Assembly: GCA_009746045.1 (NCBI GenBank)
Contig: RPFO01000123.1
Span: 361,120-425,119 of the forward strand
Reading direction: 5' to 3'
DNA length: 64,000 bases
DNA from: Mesostigma viride
Lineage: Eukaryota; Streptophyta; Mesostigmatophyceae; Mesostigmatales; Mesostigmataceae
The first letter of the stretch is position 1, and each line of letters opens with the position of its first letter. The notes beneath the pieces were generated by a model, which was not told the DNA's origin, did no database searches, and saw nothing but the letters and a program-made list of their open reading frames with translations. Of the stretch, positions 1-11,282 are shown one piece after another. The position numbers were made by a program, and so were the translations under genes.

Positions 1-3000
1 GCACACACACGTACACAGCTAACACCATGCACGCAAGGGCCCGGTGCACACAACATGTACATCCACCGCATCAAGGGCCGCTGCACACACACGTACATAC
101 ACCGCGCACGCAAGGGGCACCTGCACACACATGTACACACACCGCGCACGCAAGGGGCAACTGCAACACACGTACACACCCGCGCACTGGCTTGGGGCGG
201 CTGAACACACACGTACCTACCCGCGCACGCAAGGGGCGGCTGGCACACACCGTACATCCACCCGCGCACGCAAGGGGCAACTGCACACACATGTACACAC
301 ACCGCGCACGCTTTGGGCAGCTGCACTCACTGTACACACACCCGCGCAGCAAGGGGCGGCTGCACACACAGTACATCCACCGGCACGCAGGGGCAAACTG
401 CACACACATGTACACACATCCCCGCGCACGAGCAGGGCGGCTGACACACACACGTACACACACCGCGCACGCAAAGGGGCACTGCACACACATGTAATCA
501 CACACGGCGCAGCACTTGGGGCGGCTGCACACACACGTACCTACACCGCGCAGCGCAAGGGCGGCTGCACACACACGTACATACACCGCGCACGCAAGGG
601 GCAAACTGCACACACATGTACATACACCGGCGCACGCTTGGAAGGGGCAACTGCACACACATGTACACACACCGCGCACGCAAGGGGCAACTGCACACAA
701 CACGTACACACACCCGCGCACGCCTTGGGGCGGCTGCACACACGTAAATACACCGCGCACGCAAGGGGCCGGCCTGCACACACACGTACATCCACCGCGC
801 ACGCAAGGGGCAACTGCACACACATGTACACACCCGCGCACGCTTGGGGCAGCTGCACTCAACATGTACACACACCGCGCACGCAAGGGCCGCTGCACAC
901 ACACGAAAAACCACCGGCACGCAAGGGGCAACTGCACACACACTACATACACCGCGCACGGCAAGGGGCGGCTGCACACACACGTACACACACCGCGCAC
1001 GCGCAAGGGGCAACTGCACACACATGTACACAACACCGCGCACGCTTGGGGCGGCTGCACACACACGTACCTACACCTTGCACGCAAGGGGCGGCTGCAC
1101 AACACGTACATACACCGCGCACGCAAGGGGCAACTGCCAGCACAGTACATACACCGGCAAACCACGGGGGCGGCTGCACACACACGTACATACACCGCGC
1201 ACGCAAGGGGCAACTGCAACACACATGTACACACACCGCGCACGCTTGGGGCGGCTTGCACACACACGTACTACACCGCGCACGCAAGGGGCGGCTGCAC
1301 ACACCGTAATACACCGCGCACGCAAGGGGCAACTGCACACACATGTACATACATCCGCGCCCAAGGGGCGGCTGCACACACACGTACACACACCGCGCAC
1401 AAGGGGCAGCTGCCACACACGTACATACACCATGCCGCAAGGGGCTGCACACACACGGTTACACACACCGCACGCAAGGGGCCGGCATGCACACACACTG
1501 GCATACACCGCGCACGCGCAAGGGCGGCTGCCACACAACGTACATACACCGCGCAAGCAAGGGGAGTGCACACACACGTACACACACCGCGCACGCAAGT
1601 TAAGGGAAACGGCTGCAACACACACGTACATACACCGCGCACGCAAGGGGCAACGCACTCACATGTACATACACCATGCACGCAAGGGGCGGCCTGCAAC
1701 ACACACGTACACACACCATGCACGCAAGGAGCGACTTCACGCACAGTACACACACCATGCACGCAAGGTTCGGCTGCGACACACATGTACATCCACCGCG
1801 CACGCAAGGGGCGGCTGCACACACATGTACATACACCATGCACGCAAGGGGCGGCTGCACACACCTGTACATCCACCGCGCACGCAAGGGCGAGTGCACA
1901 CAACGTACACACACCGCGCACGCAAGGGGCGGCTGCACACACACGTACACACACCATGCACGCAAGGGCCGGCGCATGCACACACAGTATACACACACCG
2001 CGCACGCAAGGGGCGGCTGCACACACACGTACATAACACTCGCGCACGCAAGGGGCTGCTGCACACACACTTACACTCACCAAATGCACGCAAGGGGGGC
2101 TGCACACACACGTAACATACACCGCGCACGCAAGGGACGGCTGCACACACACGTACATACACCGTGCACGCAAGGGGCAACTGCCCGCACATGTACATCA
2201 CCGCGCACGCAATTAAGGGAACGGCTGCACACACACGTACATACACCGCGCACGCAAGGGCAACGGCACTCACATGGACATACACCATGCACGCAAGGGG
2301 CGGCTGCACACACACGTACATACACCGCGCACGCAAGGGGCTGCTGCACACACACTTACACACACACAATGCACCGCAATTAGGGGCACGGCACTCACAT
2401 GTACATACTCTTGGGCGGCTGCACTCACATGTACATACAACCGCGCATGCAAGGGGCAACTGCACACACACGTACACACACCATGCACGCAAGGCCGCAT
2501 GACAACACCTACATACACTGCGCACGCAAGGGGCAACTGCACACACACGTACACCACACCATGGCACGGAAGGGACGGCTGCACTCACATGTACACACAC
2601 CATGCACGCAAGGGCCGGCTGCACACACACGTACATACACCATGCACGCAAGGGGCTGCATCACACCACTTACACACACCACTTGCACGCAAGGGCCGGC
2701 ATGCACACACACTGGCATACACCGCGCACGCAAGGGGCGGCTGCACACACGTACATCACCGCGCACGCAAGGGCGAGTGCACAACACGTACACACACCGC
2801 GCACGCAATTAAGGGACGGCTGCACACACACGTACATACACCGCGCACGCAAGGGGCAACGGCACTCACATGTACATCCACCATGCACGCAAGGGGCGGC
2901 TGCACACACACGTACACACACCATGCACGCAAGGACAAGGATTCACACACATGTACATCACACCAAAGCACGCAAGGGGCTGCTGCACACACACGTACAT

Positions 3001-3473
3001 ACACCGCACGCAAGGGGCGGCTGCACTCACATGTACACACACACGCACGCAAAGGGGCGGCTGCACACACACGTACAACACTGCGCACGCACGGGGCGAC
3101 TGCACACACATGTACATAACCGCACGCAAGGGCGGCTGCACACACATGTACATACACGCGCACGCAAGGGGCGAGTGCAAACACATGTACAACACCGCGC
3201 ACGCAAGGGGCAAGGATGCACACACATGTACATACACCGCGCACGCAAGGGGCGGCTGCACACACACGTACATACACCGCGCAGCAAGGGGCGAGTGCGC
3301 ACACACGTACATACACCGCGCACGCAAGGGGCGGCTGCACACACACGTACATACACCGCGCACGCACGGGGCCAGTGCAAGACATGTACATACACCATGC
3401 ACGCAAGGGGCGGCTGCACACACATGTACATACACCGCGCACGCAAGGGGCGAGTGCAAACACATGTACATAC
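1..3473. repeat. 40-bp minisatellite array, left block (irregular)
   Basis: About 86 tandem copies of a 40-bp unit that reads roughly GTACATACACCGCGCACGCA followed by AGGGGCGGCTGCACACACAC. Copies differ at a variable core after CGCAAGG (GGCGGCTG, GGCAACTG, GGCGAGTG, GCCGGCATG, GGCTGCTG), so several subtypes are interspersed. Many units are one to three bases short or long, unlike the very regular right block. Because 40 is not a multiple of 3 and the unit has no stop, long open frames occur on both strands; their Cys/Val- or His/Thr-rich translations are artefacts of the repeat and not genes. The array starts at the window edge, so its true left end is unknown. Confidence 0.95.
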
Positions 3474-4217
3474 TGTCAGAAACCGGGGCTCGGAGGAAAG
3501 ATCTTTTGCCTGTTATGACCCAGATATTGCACAAGTGTATGGAAAAAACTTCTTGTATTAAAATACGTTTACTGAGAGTGGAAAACACGGTGCGGCCAAC
3601 ACTGGGCGCAGTCTACCATAGCCAACACTGGGCCAGGGCAAATGACAATGCCAACACTGGGCAGGGTCACACGACCAACACTGGGTCGGGGCCACACACG
3701 GCTAGGCAAGCAAACAACTCTAGGCACACAAAGTAGTGGCGGCTAATGCATTATGCACCGTTGATTTACATCTGACGGCACTGCAGCTTAGCGTCTCTAC
3801 AACCACGGAAAGAACACTAGATAATAACGACTTTGCAGCCTGTAATCTATTGTCCACATCATGGTACATTGTGTGTGTGGTCTGATAGGCTCAAAGTCCT
3901 ATCGCCTCCAGGGCGGCACCACAAACTGCGGACCTGATCTGATCCGGAGAGAGCCGATGTAAATTACGGCACCTGTAACGGTGCTGACAGGTAACGCTTG
4001 CTGTATTCCGAGCAACATCATTCGGATTTTAGTACACTCAAACATTGTATATGATATTAAACTAGTCAACGACCTGTGGGTGCAATTAATAGGGATGCAA
4101 ACCCAACAACAAGTCGTGTAAATAAACACCTAGCTGACGGCGTCAATTTTCCCCGCATATAATGCGTGATAACATAATGCGTGACAAAAGTAGAGAAACA
4201 TCGCTAGATATTTGACA
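3474..4217 (-). repeat. 3' LTR of the gag-only element
   Basis: A 744-bp copy indistinguishable by eye from 5495-6238. It contains four spaced copies of CCAACACTGGG near 3594-3685, an internal subrepeat in the region that, in minus-strand orientation, lies near the LTR 3' end. LTR termini are TGTCA and TGACA. Confidence 0.92.
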
Positions 4218-4228
4218 CACCCCCATAC
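4218..4228 (-). other. Polypurine-tract-like sequence
   Basis: Minus-strand GTATGGGGGTG lies directly upstream of the 3' LTR start. It is short and only partly purine, so the assignment rests mainly on position. Confidence 0.45.
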
Positions 4229-4247
4229 TGCATGTCACGTATTCCGG

Positions 4248-5132
4248 CTACTCAATGAAAAAACCAGCAGGAACATCTGCCACGTCGTCAGCCAGTGGCT
4301 CGCCGTCCATGGTGAAGTGCGCCTCAGGTTTCTTGGACTTGTTCTCCGCCTTCTTGGACCAGCAGCGATCCTCAGTGTGACCGGTACGGTGGCAGTGCTT
4401 GCAGGTCAGCACTTTCCCACCCTTGGTGAGGAAGACTGATTCGTCGATAGTACCCGCACAGTGGGGGCAGGCAGCAGTATGATACACTGGTGCACTGGAA
4501 TCTGAGCTGCCAGCTTGGGCCGCGCGGTGCACACGCAGATGGTCGTCCACTTTCAGGACGGCGGTCTTGTAGTCTTTCCACGTCAAGTCGGGGGGAAGGT
4601 TGTACGCCGCCAGGACGGGGCCATACTGGGCAGGAAGTCTGCGGCGGTGTGATGTCACCAGGATGGAATCATGGAGTTTATTGTTGCTTAATTTATTATA
4701 TTGCAGGTACAATCGTTCGGTGAGATTGACATTTGCAGGAACAGAATCCATGGGAATCTGCTCAGCTGACAGCAGTTCCTCAAGTGTCGCGGCCTGATGG
4801 GTGGATGTCGTTTCGTCACGTCCATAGACGTCAACCAGGACGGTCCACGCCTCGTGCATATACTTGTTGGGGGCCGTAGCGGCATGCAGTAGCGCGTTGC
4901 CGTCGAGGCCAGCAATCAGGGCAGCGTAACCAATTTTTTGCTGCTTTACCACGATCGGATCCTTTCCAGCTAGTACATCTGAATATCCGAGGGCGTCGAA
5001 TTGCCCTTCCGCCTTGATTCGGAATCCGGTGAATTTCTTGGGGTCGCTCCCATCAAAGTTGAGATTCTTGAGAGCACTAAGAACGCTGCTCTCCTTGACT
5101 TCTCGTGCCACAGCTGGCGCACCTCCCGACAT
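4248..5132 (-). CDS. Copia-type Gag protein of the gag-only LTR element
   Basis: 294-residue protein. The N-terminal two thirds resembles Ty1/copia Gag (the UBN2/gag region: a start near NLNFDGSDPKKFTGFRIKAE, then helical segments with EAWTVLVDVYGRD around residues 100-112). The C-terminal part carries a CCHC zinc knuckle, CKHCHRTGHTEDRC (residues about 243-256), preceded by a CPHC pair. It would assemble the cytoplasmic particle that packages the element RNA. It has no frameshift or stop, unlike the gag genes of the two other LTR elements in this window, which suggests selection or very recent arrival. It ends about 30 bp before the 3' LTR, so no pol gene can follow. The closest autonomous partner is not in this window. 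Confidence 0.88.
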   Translation of the reverse strand: MSGGAPAVAREVKESSVLSALKNLNFDGSDPKKFTGFRIKAEGQFDALGYSDVLAGKDPIVVKQQKIGYAALIAGLDGNALLHAATAPNKYMHEAWTVLVDVYGRDETTSTHQAATLEELLSAEQIPMDSVPANVNLTERLYLQYNKLSNNKLHDSILVTSHRRRLPAQYGPVLAAYNLPPDLTWKDYKTAVLKVDDHLRVHRAAQAGSSDSSAPVYHTAACPHCAGTIDESVFLTKGGKVLTCKHCHRTGHTEDRCWSKKAENKSKKPEAHFTMDGEPLADDVADVPAGFFIE

Positions 5133-5475
5133 GTTCTTGATTGCGTTGGAGATTTGTAATGTGAAGTAAAGTGTGATTTAATCTCTCCAGAGATACTGCG
5201 TTGTTGTCGAGCAGATCCTGTAGATTTCTGATTGAAAAGTCTGGAAGTTCGCTGAAACACACACAGTTGAAAAATTCTTGTCGAATGCCACGCAGGAGCC
5301 AGCGGCAGTAGGCAGATTCAGGAAACACGCCCGGGAAGATGTCTTCAACTTGGGCAAAAAGCAGATTTGCTCTTGCGAGGTAGTCTGGGCAAGATTCTTC
5401 GGGAAATTGAAAAAGCTCAATTCCAGATCTCAGGTTGCGGTCGTTGGGAATTGGAAAATATGGGTTCATAGGCAT
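5077..5475 (-). CDS. Small ORF between primer-binding site and gag of the gag-only element
   Basis: About 132 codons starting at an ATG 20 bp inside the 5' LTR and overlapping the gag start in another frame. The middle has normal protein composition with helical, aromatic-rich stretches (for example LFQFPEESCPDYLARANLLF, then FPESAYCRWLLRGIRQEF), which could be a capsid-like segment. I recognise no family. It may be a real leader ORF, or the N-terminal half of an originally longer gag that is now separated by a frame change; its last 20 codons overlap gag. Confidence 0.4.
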   Translation of the reverse strand: MPMNPYFPIPNDRNLRSGIELFQFPEESCPDYLARANLLFAQVEDIFPGVFPESAYCRWLLRGIRQEFFNCVCFSELPDFSIRNLQDLLDNNAVSLERLNHTLLHITNLQRNQEHVGRCASCGTRSQGEQRS

Positions 5476-5477
5476 CA

Positions 5478-5494
5478 CTCGCTACTCGATACCA
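5478..5494 (-). other. Primer-binding site of the gag-only element
   Basis: Minus-strand TGGTATCGAGTAGCGAG begins immediately after the LTR end CTGACA. The first seven bases, TGGTATC, match the complement of a tRNA 3' end GATACCA, typical of initiator tRNA-Met; the following bases diverge from the plant consensus, so the exact primer tRNA is uncertain. Confidence 0.75.
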
Positions 5495-6238
5495 TGTCAG
5501 AAACCGGGGCTCGGAGGAAAGATCTTTTGCCTGTTATGACCCAGATATTGCACAAGTGTATGGAAAAAACTTCTTGTATTAAAATACGTTTACTGAGAGT
5601 GGAAAACACGGTGCGGCCAACACTGGGCGCAGTCTACCATAGCCAACACTGGGCCAGGGCAAATGACAATGCCAACACTGGGCAGGGTCACACGACCAAC
5701 ACTGGGTCGGGGCCACACACGGCTAGGCAAGCAAACAACTCTAGGCACACAAAGTAGTGGCGGCTAATGCATTATGCACCGTTGATTTACATCTGACGGC
5801 ACTGCAGCTTAGCGTCTCTACAACCACGGAAAGAACACTAGATAATAACGACTTTGCAGCCTGTAATCTATTGTCCACATCATGGTACATTGTGTGTGTG
5901 GTCTGATAGGCTCAAAGTCCTATCGCCTCCAGGGCGGCACCACAAACTGCGGACCTGATCTGATCCGGAGAGAGCCGATGTAAATTACGGCACCTGTAAC
6001 GGTGCTGACAGGTAACGCTTGCTGTATTCCGAGCAACATCATTCGGATTTTAGTACACTCAAACATTGTATATGATATTAAACTAGTCAACGACCTGTGG
6101 GTGCAATTAATAGGGATGCAAACCCAACAACAAGTCGTGTAAATAAACACCTAGCTGACGGCGTCAATTTTCCCCGCATATAATGCGTGATAACATAATG
6201 CGTGACAAAAGTAGAGAAACATCGCTAGATATTTGACA
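5495..6238 (-). repeat. 5' LTR of the gag-only element
   Basis: 744 bp, same length and by eye the same sequence as 3474-4217. It should contain the element promoter (read on the minus strand); no clear TATA box position can be fixed by eye. Confidence 0.92.
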
Positions 6239-7660
6239 CATACACCGCGCACGCAAGGGGCAACTGCCCGCACATGTACATCCACCGCACACGCAAGGGG
6301 CGGCTGCACACACATGTACATACACCGCGCACGCAAGGGGCGGCTGCACACACACGTACATACACCGCGCACGCAAGGGGCGAGTGCGCACACACGTACA
6401 TACACCGCGCACGCAAGGGGGGCTGCACACACACGTACATACACCGCGCACGCAAGGGGCCAGTGCAAGCACATGTACATACACCATGCACGCAAGGGCC
6501 GGCATGCACAGAAACGTACATACACCGCGCACGCAAGGGGCTGCTGCACACACACGTACACACACCATGCACGCACGGGGCGGCTGCACACACACGTACA
6601 TCCACTGCGCACGCACGGGGCCGGCGACTGCACACACATGTACATAAACCATGCACGCAAGGGGCGGCTGCACACACATGTACATCCACCGCGCACGCAA
6701 GGGGCGAGTGCAAACACATGTACATACACCGCGCACGCAAGGACAAGGATGCACACACATGTACATACACCGCGCACGCAAGGGGCGGCTGCACACGCAC
6801 GTACATACACCGCGCACGCAAGGGGCGGCTGCACACACACGTACATACACCGCGCACGCACGGGGCCAGTGCAAGCACATGTACATACACCATGCACGCA
6901 AGGGGCGGCTGCACACACATGTACATACACCGCGCACGCAAGGGGCGAGTGCAAACACATGTACATACACCGCGCACGCAAGGGGCAACTGCCCGCACAT
7001 GTACATCCACCGCGCACGCAAGGGGCGGCTGCACACACATGTACACACACCATGCACGCAAGGACAAGGATGCACACACATGTACACACACCATGCACGC
7101 AAGGGGCGGCTGCACACACACGTACACACACCGCGCACGCAAGGGGCGAGTGCAAACACATGTACATACACCATGCACGCAAGGACAAGGATGCACACAC
7201 ATGTACACACACCATGCACGCAAGGGGCGGCTGCACACACACGTACATACACAATGCACGGTTGGGGCGACGGCACTCACATGTACATACACCATGCACG
7301 CAAGGACAAGGATGCACACACATGTACATACACCGCGCACGCAAGGGGCGGCTGCACACACACGTACATACACCGCGCACGCAAGGGGCGAGTGCGCACA
7401 CACGTACATCCACCGCGCACGCAAGGGGCGGCTGCACACACACGTACATACACCGCGCACGCAATGGGCGAGTGCAAACACATGTACATACACCGCGCAC
7501 GCAAGGGGCGGCTGCACACACACGTACACACACCATGCACGCAAGGGCCGGCATGCACACACACGTACATACACCGCGCACGCAAGGGGCGGCTGCACAG
7601 AAACGTACACACACCGCGCACGCAAGGGCCGGCTGCACACACATGTACATACACCTTGCA
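6239..7660. repeat. 40-bp minisatellite array, right block (regular)
   Basis: About 35 copies of the same 40-bp unit as 1-3473, but with nearly constant length. Variant cores recur: GGCGGCTGCACACACACG, GGCGAGTGCAAACACATG, ACAAGGATGCACACACATG, GCCGGCATGCACACACACG. The array continues in phase from the left block across the inserted LTR element. It degrades into CA-rich sequence near 7660. Confidence 0.95.
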
Positions 7661-7830
7661 CGTACAACACACAACACACACACACAACAAAAAATTATAT
7701 ACACACACACACGCACACGCACACGCACACGCACACGCACACGCACACGCACACGCACACGCACACGCACAACACACACAACACACACAACACACACACG
7801 CACACGTGAACAACACACACACACAACAAT
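7661..7830. repeat. CA / CACACG microsatellite
   Basis: Imperfect CA-rich run with a pure hexamer block (ACACGC repeated about ten times near 7711-7770). It directly abuts the minisatellite. Confidence 0.9.
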
Positions 7831-7935
7831 TATAATATTAGTGTAGTATATCAAACAAAATAGTAATAAAGTATTTGCAAGCGTACTTCGTGTGAATTAT
7901 GTGTAGACGAGAATAGAAGCTAAACAAAACTCTAA

Positions 7936-8004
7936 TGGAGAAAGAGGGATTCGAACCCTTGGGAAAGTTACCCCATACATAGCATTCCACTCGGACATTT
8001 CTCC
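7936..8004 (-). pseudogene. tRNA-Ser-like sequence lacking the anticodon arm
   Basis: The minus strand gives a perfect 7-bp acceptor stem (GGAGAAA with TTTCTCC, discriminator A), the serine-type D-arm start TGTCCGAGTGG, a GGG/CCC hairpin compatible with a class II variable arm, and a perfect T arm (GGGTTCGAATCCC). Only about 69 nt are present where a tRNA-Ser has about 85-90, and no anticodon stem-loop can be drawn. Either it is a deleted tRNA gene or pseudogene, possibly of organellar origin, or a tRNA-derived repeat. A TTTT follows on the minus strand about 10 bp downstream. Confidence 0.65.
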
Positions 8005-8040
8005 GAAAAAAAGGTCACGTAAGCTAAGGGTGGAGAGTTA

Positions 8041-8096
8041 AGGGTGTAGGTTGTAGGATGTATGGTGTAGGGTGTAGGGTGTAGGGTGTAGGGTGT
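8041..8096 (+). repeat. Telomere-like heptamer run (AGGGTGT)n
   Basis: Eight 7-bp units, the last four perfect AGGGTGT, the first four with single changes. The permuted unit TGTAGGG differs by one base from the plant-type telomere TTTAGGG. It may be an interstitial variant telomere tract or a simple heptamer satellite. Confidence 0.7.
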
Positions 8097-8434
8097 CTTG
8101 AGCTTTCTTTTTTGAGATCAATAGAGTCCCCTTCCATGATCATGTGCGTGATCTGGTTATGATTTTCATCTATGGCGTGTGTGGCCACATCGTGTATTTA
8201 CAACTTTCTAGCCATGGATAACTAGGTAACCATAAATTGGTTACCATGATAACTAGGTAAAAACGTGTTGGTTTCAGAATACATGTGATCGCTGCATTGT
8301 CATCTACAATGTACAAATCAATCACGGATTTCGGGGCTACGGATTTCGGGGCTAAGTTTTTGTGGGTAGAGATTGGCAAGGGTGTCTTTATCTTGCCACT
8401 TGGTCACTTGGTGTGCATTACGTCTGTTCTTGCG

Positions 8435-8744
8435 TTGGAGTCAAAAAACTGTCCGTGTGTGGTGGTGGACTTTTCCTCACGGGCAGTCGCCATATGTCAT
8501 ACAAGCACTTGTTCGGCGTACCACTAGCTCATGTATGTCACCATTGTAATTTTGCGTTGTAACAGCATTTCTCGGAGCCAACGGCCGTTGGACTCAAAAA
8601 ACTGACCGTGTGTGGTGGTGGACTTTTCCTCACGGGCAGTCGCCATATGTCATACAAGCACTTGTTCGGCGTACCACTAGCTCGTGGATGTCACCATTGT
8701 AATTTTGAGTTGTAACAGCATTTCTCGGAGCCAACGGCCGTTGG
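8435..8744 (+). repeat. Tandem duplication, 153-bp unit
   Basis: The segment from TTGGAGTCAAAAAACTG (8435) recurs at 8588 with few differences, including a long shared block (GTGGTGGACTTTTCCTCACG and the following 60 bases). Each unit ends with the CCAACGGCCGTTGG palindrome. No coding frame is conserved across both copies. Confidence 0.85.
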
Positions 8745-9257
8745 ACTTCGAAAAACTGATAGCCTTGTCTGAAGGTGTGTGCGTGAATGGCACATGTGCA
8801 TCGTCGGGGGGAGTTTTCTCAAGAGCCACATGTGGTAGTGTAAGGTGGGCATGCTTAGTGCGTACGGGTGGGAGGGACAAGAGGTGCAGAAGTTGACGGC
8901 TTTTGACCTTGGGAAATGACACGGCACACATAAGACAACAAAGTGATAATTTTAATGTCTTTACTGGTGTACTGTCAATTTCTCCGAGCCAACGGCCGTT
9001 GGACTCTCGAAACTCTCCTGTCTACAAAGTGTGTGCGTGCGATGGCACTTGTTCCATGTGCCGGGGGGGGGTGAGAAATCTGTCGTTCATTAATTTGTGC
9101 CTCGTCGGGGTGGGCATGCATGAATTTGTGCCTCGTCGGGGTGGACATGCATGAAAGCATTTTCATTGGTACTCGGGGTTCAATATTTTTGTCTTGCTGT
9201 TGAAACGTCGACGTGCTCTTCTCCTGCTCTTTTTTTTTCCTACTCAACGGCCGTTGG
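8578..9257. repeat. Four copies of palindrome CCAACGGCCGTTGG
   Basis: Perfect 14-bp palindromes at 8578-8591, 8731-8744 and 8989-9002, and a one-mismatch copy at 9244-9257. The first three are preceded by CGGAG or CCGAG and followed by ACT plus an A-rich or GAAACT sequence, so the repeated unit is longer than the palindrome. They could be a binding site array or termini of a short interspersed repeat; the sequence alone does not decide. Confidence 0.75.
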
Positions 9258-9259
9258 TG

Positions 9260-10935
9260 CTTTTAAACTTGCCCAGCGTTATGACTAGGATGCCCTTCTT
9301 TACTGCTAGCCACCGCCCCTTGTGTACAATGCTAGAATTAGGCCGGGGTAATGGTACACGTCCACCGCGTCCCCAGTGCAAGGTTCGTGAATGCGCTGGT
9401 TCGTAAAAAATTCGGCACTTGGAAGGTTCGAACACCTGACCCCACTTTCGTTATTTCAACATGCCCTGAACGAAAAAGCTGCGTAAAGGATACATTAACC
9501 GTTCCCTGTTATTCTTGATTATATTGCGATATCATGGACGTACACACGCGGTTGGTGGTCCGTACTTGCCAACTGCACTTGCAAACTGACTGACTGACTG
9601 CCTCCGTTACGCACTTGCGTGTGTTTCCGTACTTGCCAACTGAACTTGCAAACTGACTGAATGACTGCCTCCGTTACGACTAACAAGTGAACGACGAGTG
9701 AGCTACTAAAGTTTTGTTCAGTTCATTGTGTCTATATGTACATAGCCGTTTCTTCAAAACCGTTGCGTGGATACCTTGATTCTGGGTTCGCTGATACTTG
9801 TTTCCCATTTTAAATCTCCCGTCCATAATTGGATACATGTAATGTAGGAGGATACCCACTTGCCCGAAATCCGCGTAACGGGTGATTAGTACTGCTGTAA
9901 GCGGAACCACAGACAAATCTGTCTAACGGGCTAACATTATTGTCCTTCATGTACTGGTTTTTGCACGCAGGACGCCATTCGCAACACCGCCTGACGGAGT
10001 CGGATGGACCGGACGTGCGTGAGGCTGCTGTTCACAGTCGTGAAGTTGGCAGACATTAATATCAACACGGTCACGAGAATTCGTCCACATTGCATTACCG
10101 AAAGAGGCAACATTCGTTTCCCTTGAAAATTCAAGTACAACGGACGGCGCGCAAATTTCAGCGTACGGACTGATCCAGGACCGGATCGACCAAACCCGAT
10201 CTGCCCAAATCTGCCCAAATCTTTCACTTCACGAGTCACTACCGGATCTGTACGGCACCTGCGGGCCGACTTCCTGATTCCGTGGACTCCGAGCATAGAA
10301 CATTTTTTTCTGAGACGGCAGGCTTAGTCTTTAAATTAGACCAACCTCGGGCAGTGTTCGATGGCATGGAAGCTCTTGCTGTCGTTTAAACGGCGCTGTC
10401 AATCAAGTCTGTTGGTTTTTAATTTTGACAGGACTCGCCCAGCATGTTTTCCGCATGTTTTTAGCTCCAGGAGTTATAACAGCTGTAATATCACCAGTGG
10501 AATGCGGGAGGGGAGGTCGGGCTTAAGGAAAACTTTCTTTCGTTGTCATGCCACCATTCAAGCTCCGTGGTTACATGCACGACAGTGTAAGGCCCCTTCA
10601 AGAGAAGTTTCTGCGATCATAGACCGATAGTGCGCCACCGGTAGTGGTAGAGAAATTTCATGCGTTTCTTGGAACGCCTATAGGCTTAATGACGGCTAGG
10701 CAAACGAGCTACTATCTCGCCCCGGCTAATCTATGAAACGTAAGTGTGCCGCCTTTCCCGTGCGCAAGTGTGGGGATCTCAGCGGGTCATTCGTTGTCAC
10801 GTTTACGAAGCGTCTACCCATGTGTTCCATGGCAAACGCGGTGTGCCTGGCATCCGCAATGTGCTCTGAGCATGGGTGTGTTCGGCATTGGTCTCGGCCG
10901 CAGCTTGTCAGGCCCTGGGTCGCGATGCACGAAGC
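9260..10935. other. Intergenic DNA without recognisable gene
   Basis: ORFs here are short, differ in composition and match no family I recognise. Near 9570-9670 a segment is partly duplicated (CCGTACTTGCCAACTG and ACTGACTG...GCCTCCGTTACG occur twice about 60 bp apart). Nothing else stands out. Confidence 0.6.
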
Positions 10936-10937
10936 AC

Positions 10938-10969
10938 GGTGTGTGTGTGTGTGTGTGCGCGCGTGTGTA
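10938..10969. repeat. GT microsatellite
   Basis: Run of GT with a few GC interruptions, 32 bp. Confidence 0.9.
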
Positions 10970-11282
10970 TGACTCTTTGTGTCCGTAGCCAGTGTTGCCG
11001 CTTTAGTTCTGATGTATGACTTGCATCGCAGCACTTTGATATCAACACGGCTCACATTACCAGATTACTAGCAACACTGGTTACATGTTGCAAACTGCAG
11101 TGGTATACAAATAATATTACAAATGCAAATAATCTGTACATAATATACAAAAGAGATGTCAATAATCTGCATTGAAGAAGATGCAGGTGTTTGACTGTGC
11201 ATGGAGGCAAGAGCTGCTTGTTGATAGCAGCCACCGCCATGGGCTATGTTGTGTCACTTTCACATATATTTGCCCATCGTCG

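Larger units (their letters stand above)
3474..6238 (-). mobile_element. Non-autonomous LTR retrotransposon carrying only gag (TR-GAG type)
   Basis: Two 744-bp direct repeats (3474-4217 and 5495-6238) with TG...CA ends (TGTCA...TGACA) flank a 1,277-bp internal region. The direct repeat CATAC at 3469-3473 and 6239-6243 is a 5-bp target-site duplication; removing the element and one copy restores the 40-bp minisatellite. On the minus strand a primer-binding site follows the 5' LTR and a short G-rich tract precedes the 3' LTR. The interior encodes a copia-type Gag with a zinc knuckle and one further ORF, but no protease, integrase or reverse transcriptase. The two LTRs look identical by eye, implying a very recent insertion that needs enzymes in trans. 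This matches the TR-GAG class described in plants. Confidence 0.9.

Noticed and set aside
1-7660. A CRISPR-like array
   Set aside because: Units are directly tandem with no unique spacers, and the context is eukaryotic.
27-7854. Many ORFs of 100-570 codons on both strands with His/Thr- or Cys/Val-rich repeats
   Set aside because: They are translations of the 40-bp minisatellite, whose unit has no stop in any frame; all frames are open, so openness is no evidence of coding.
9395-9450. A second tRNA gene, from the sequence GGAAGGTTCGAACACCTGAC
   Set aside because: Only a B-box-like element is present; no acceptor stem or anticodon arm can be formed.
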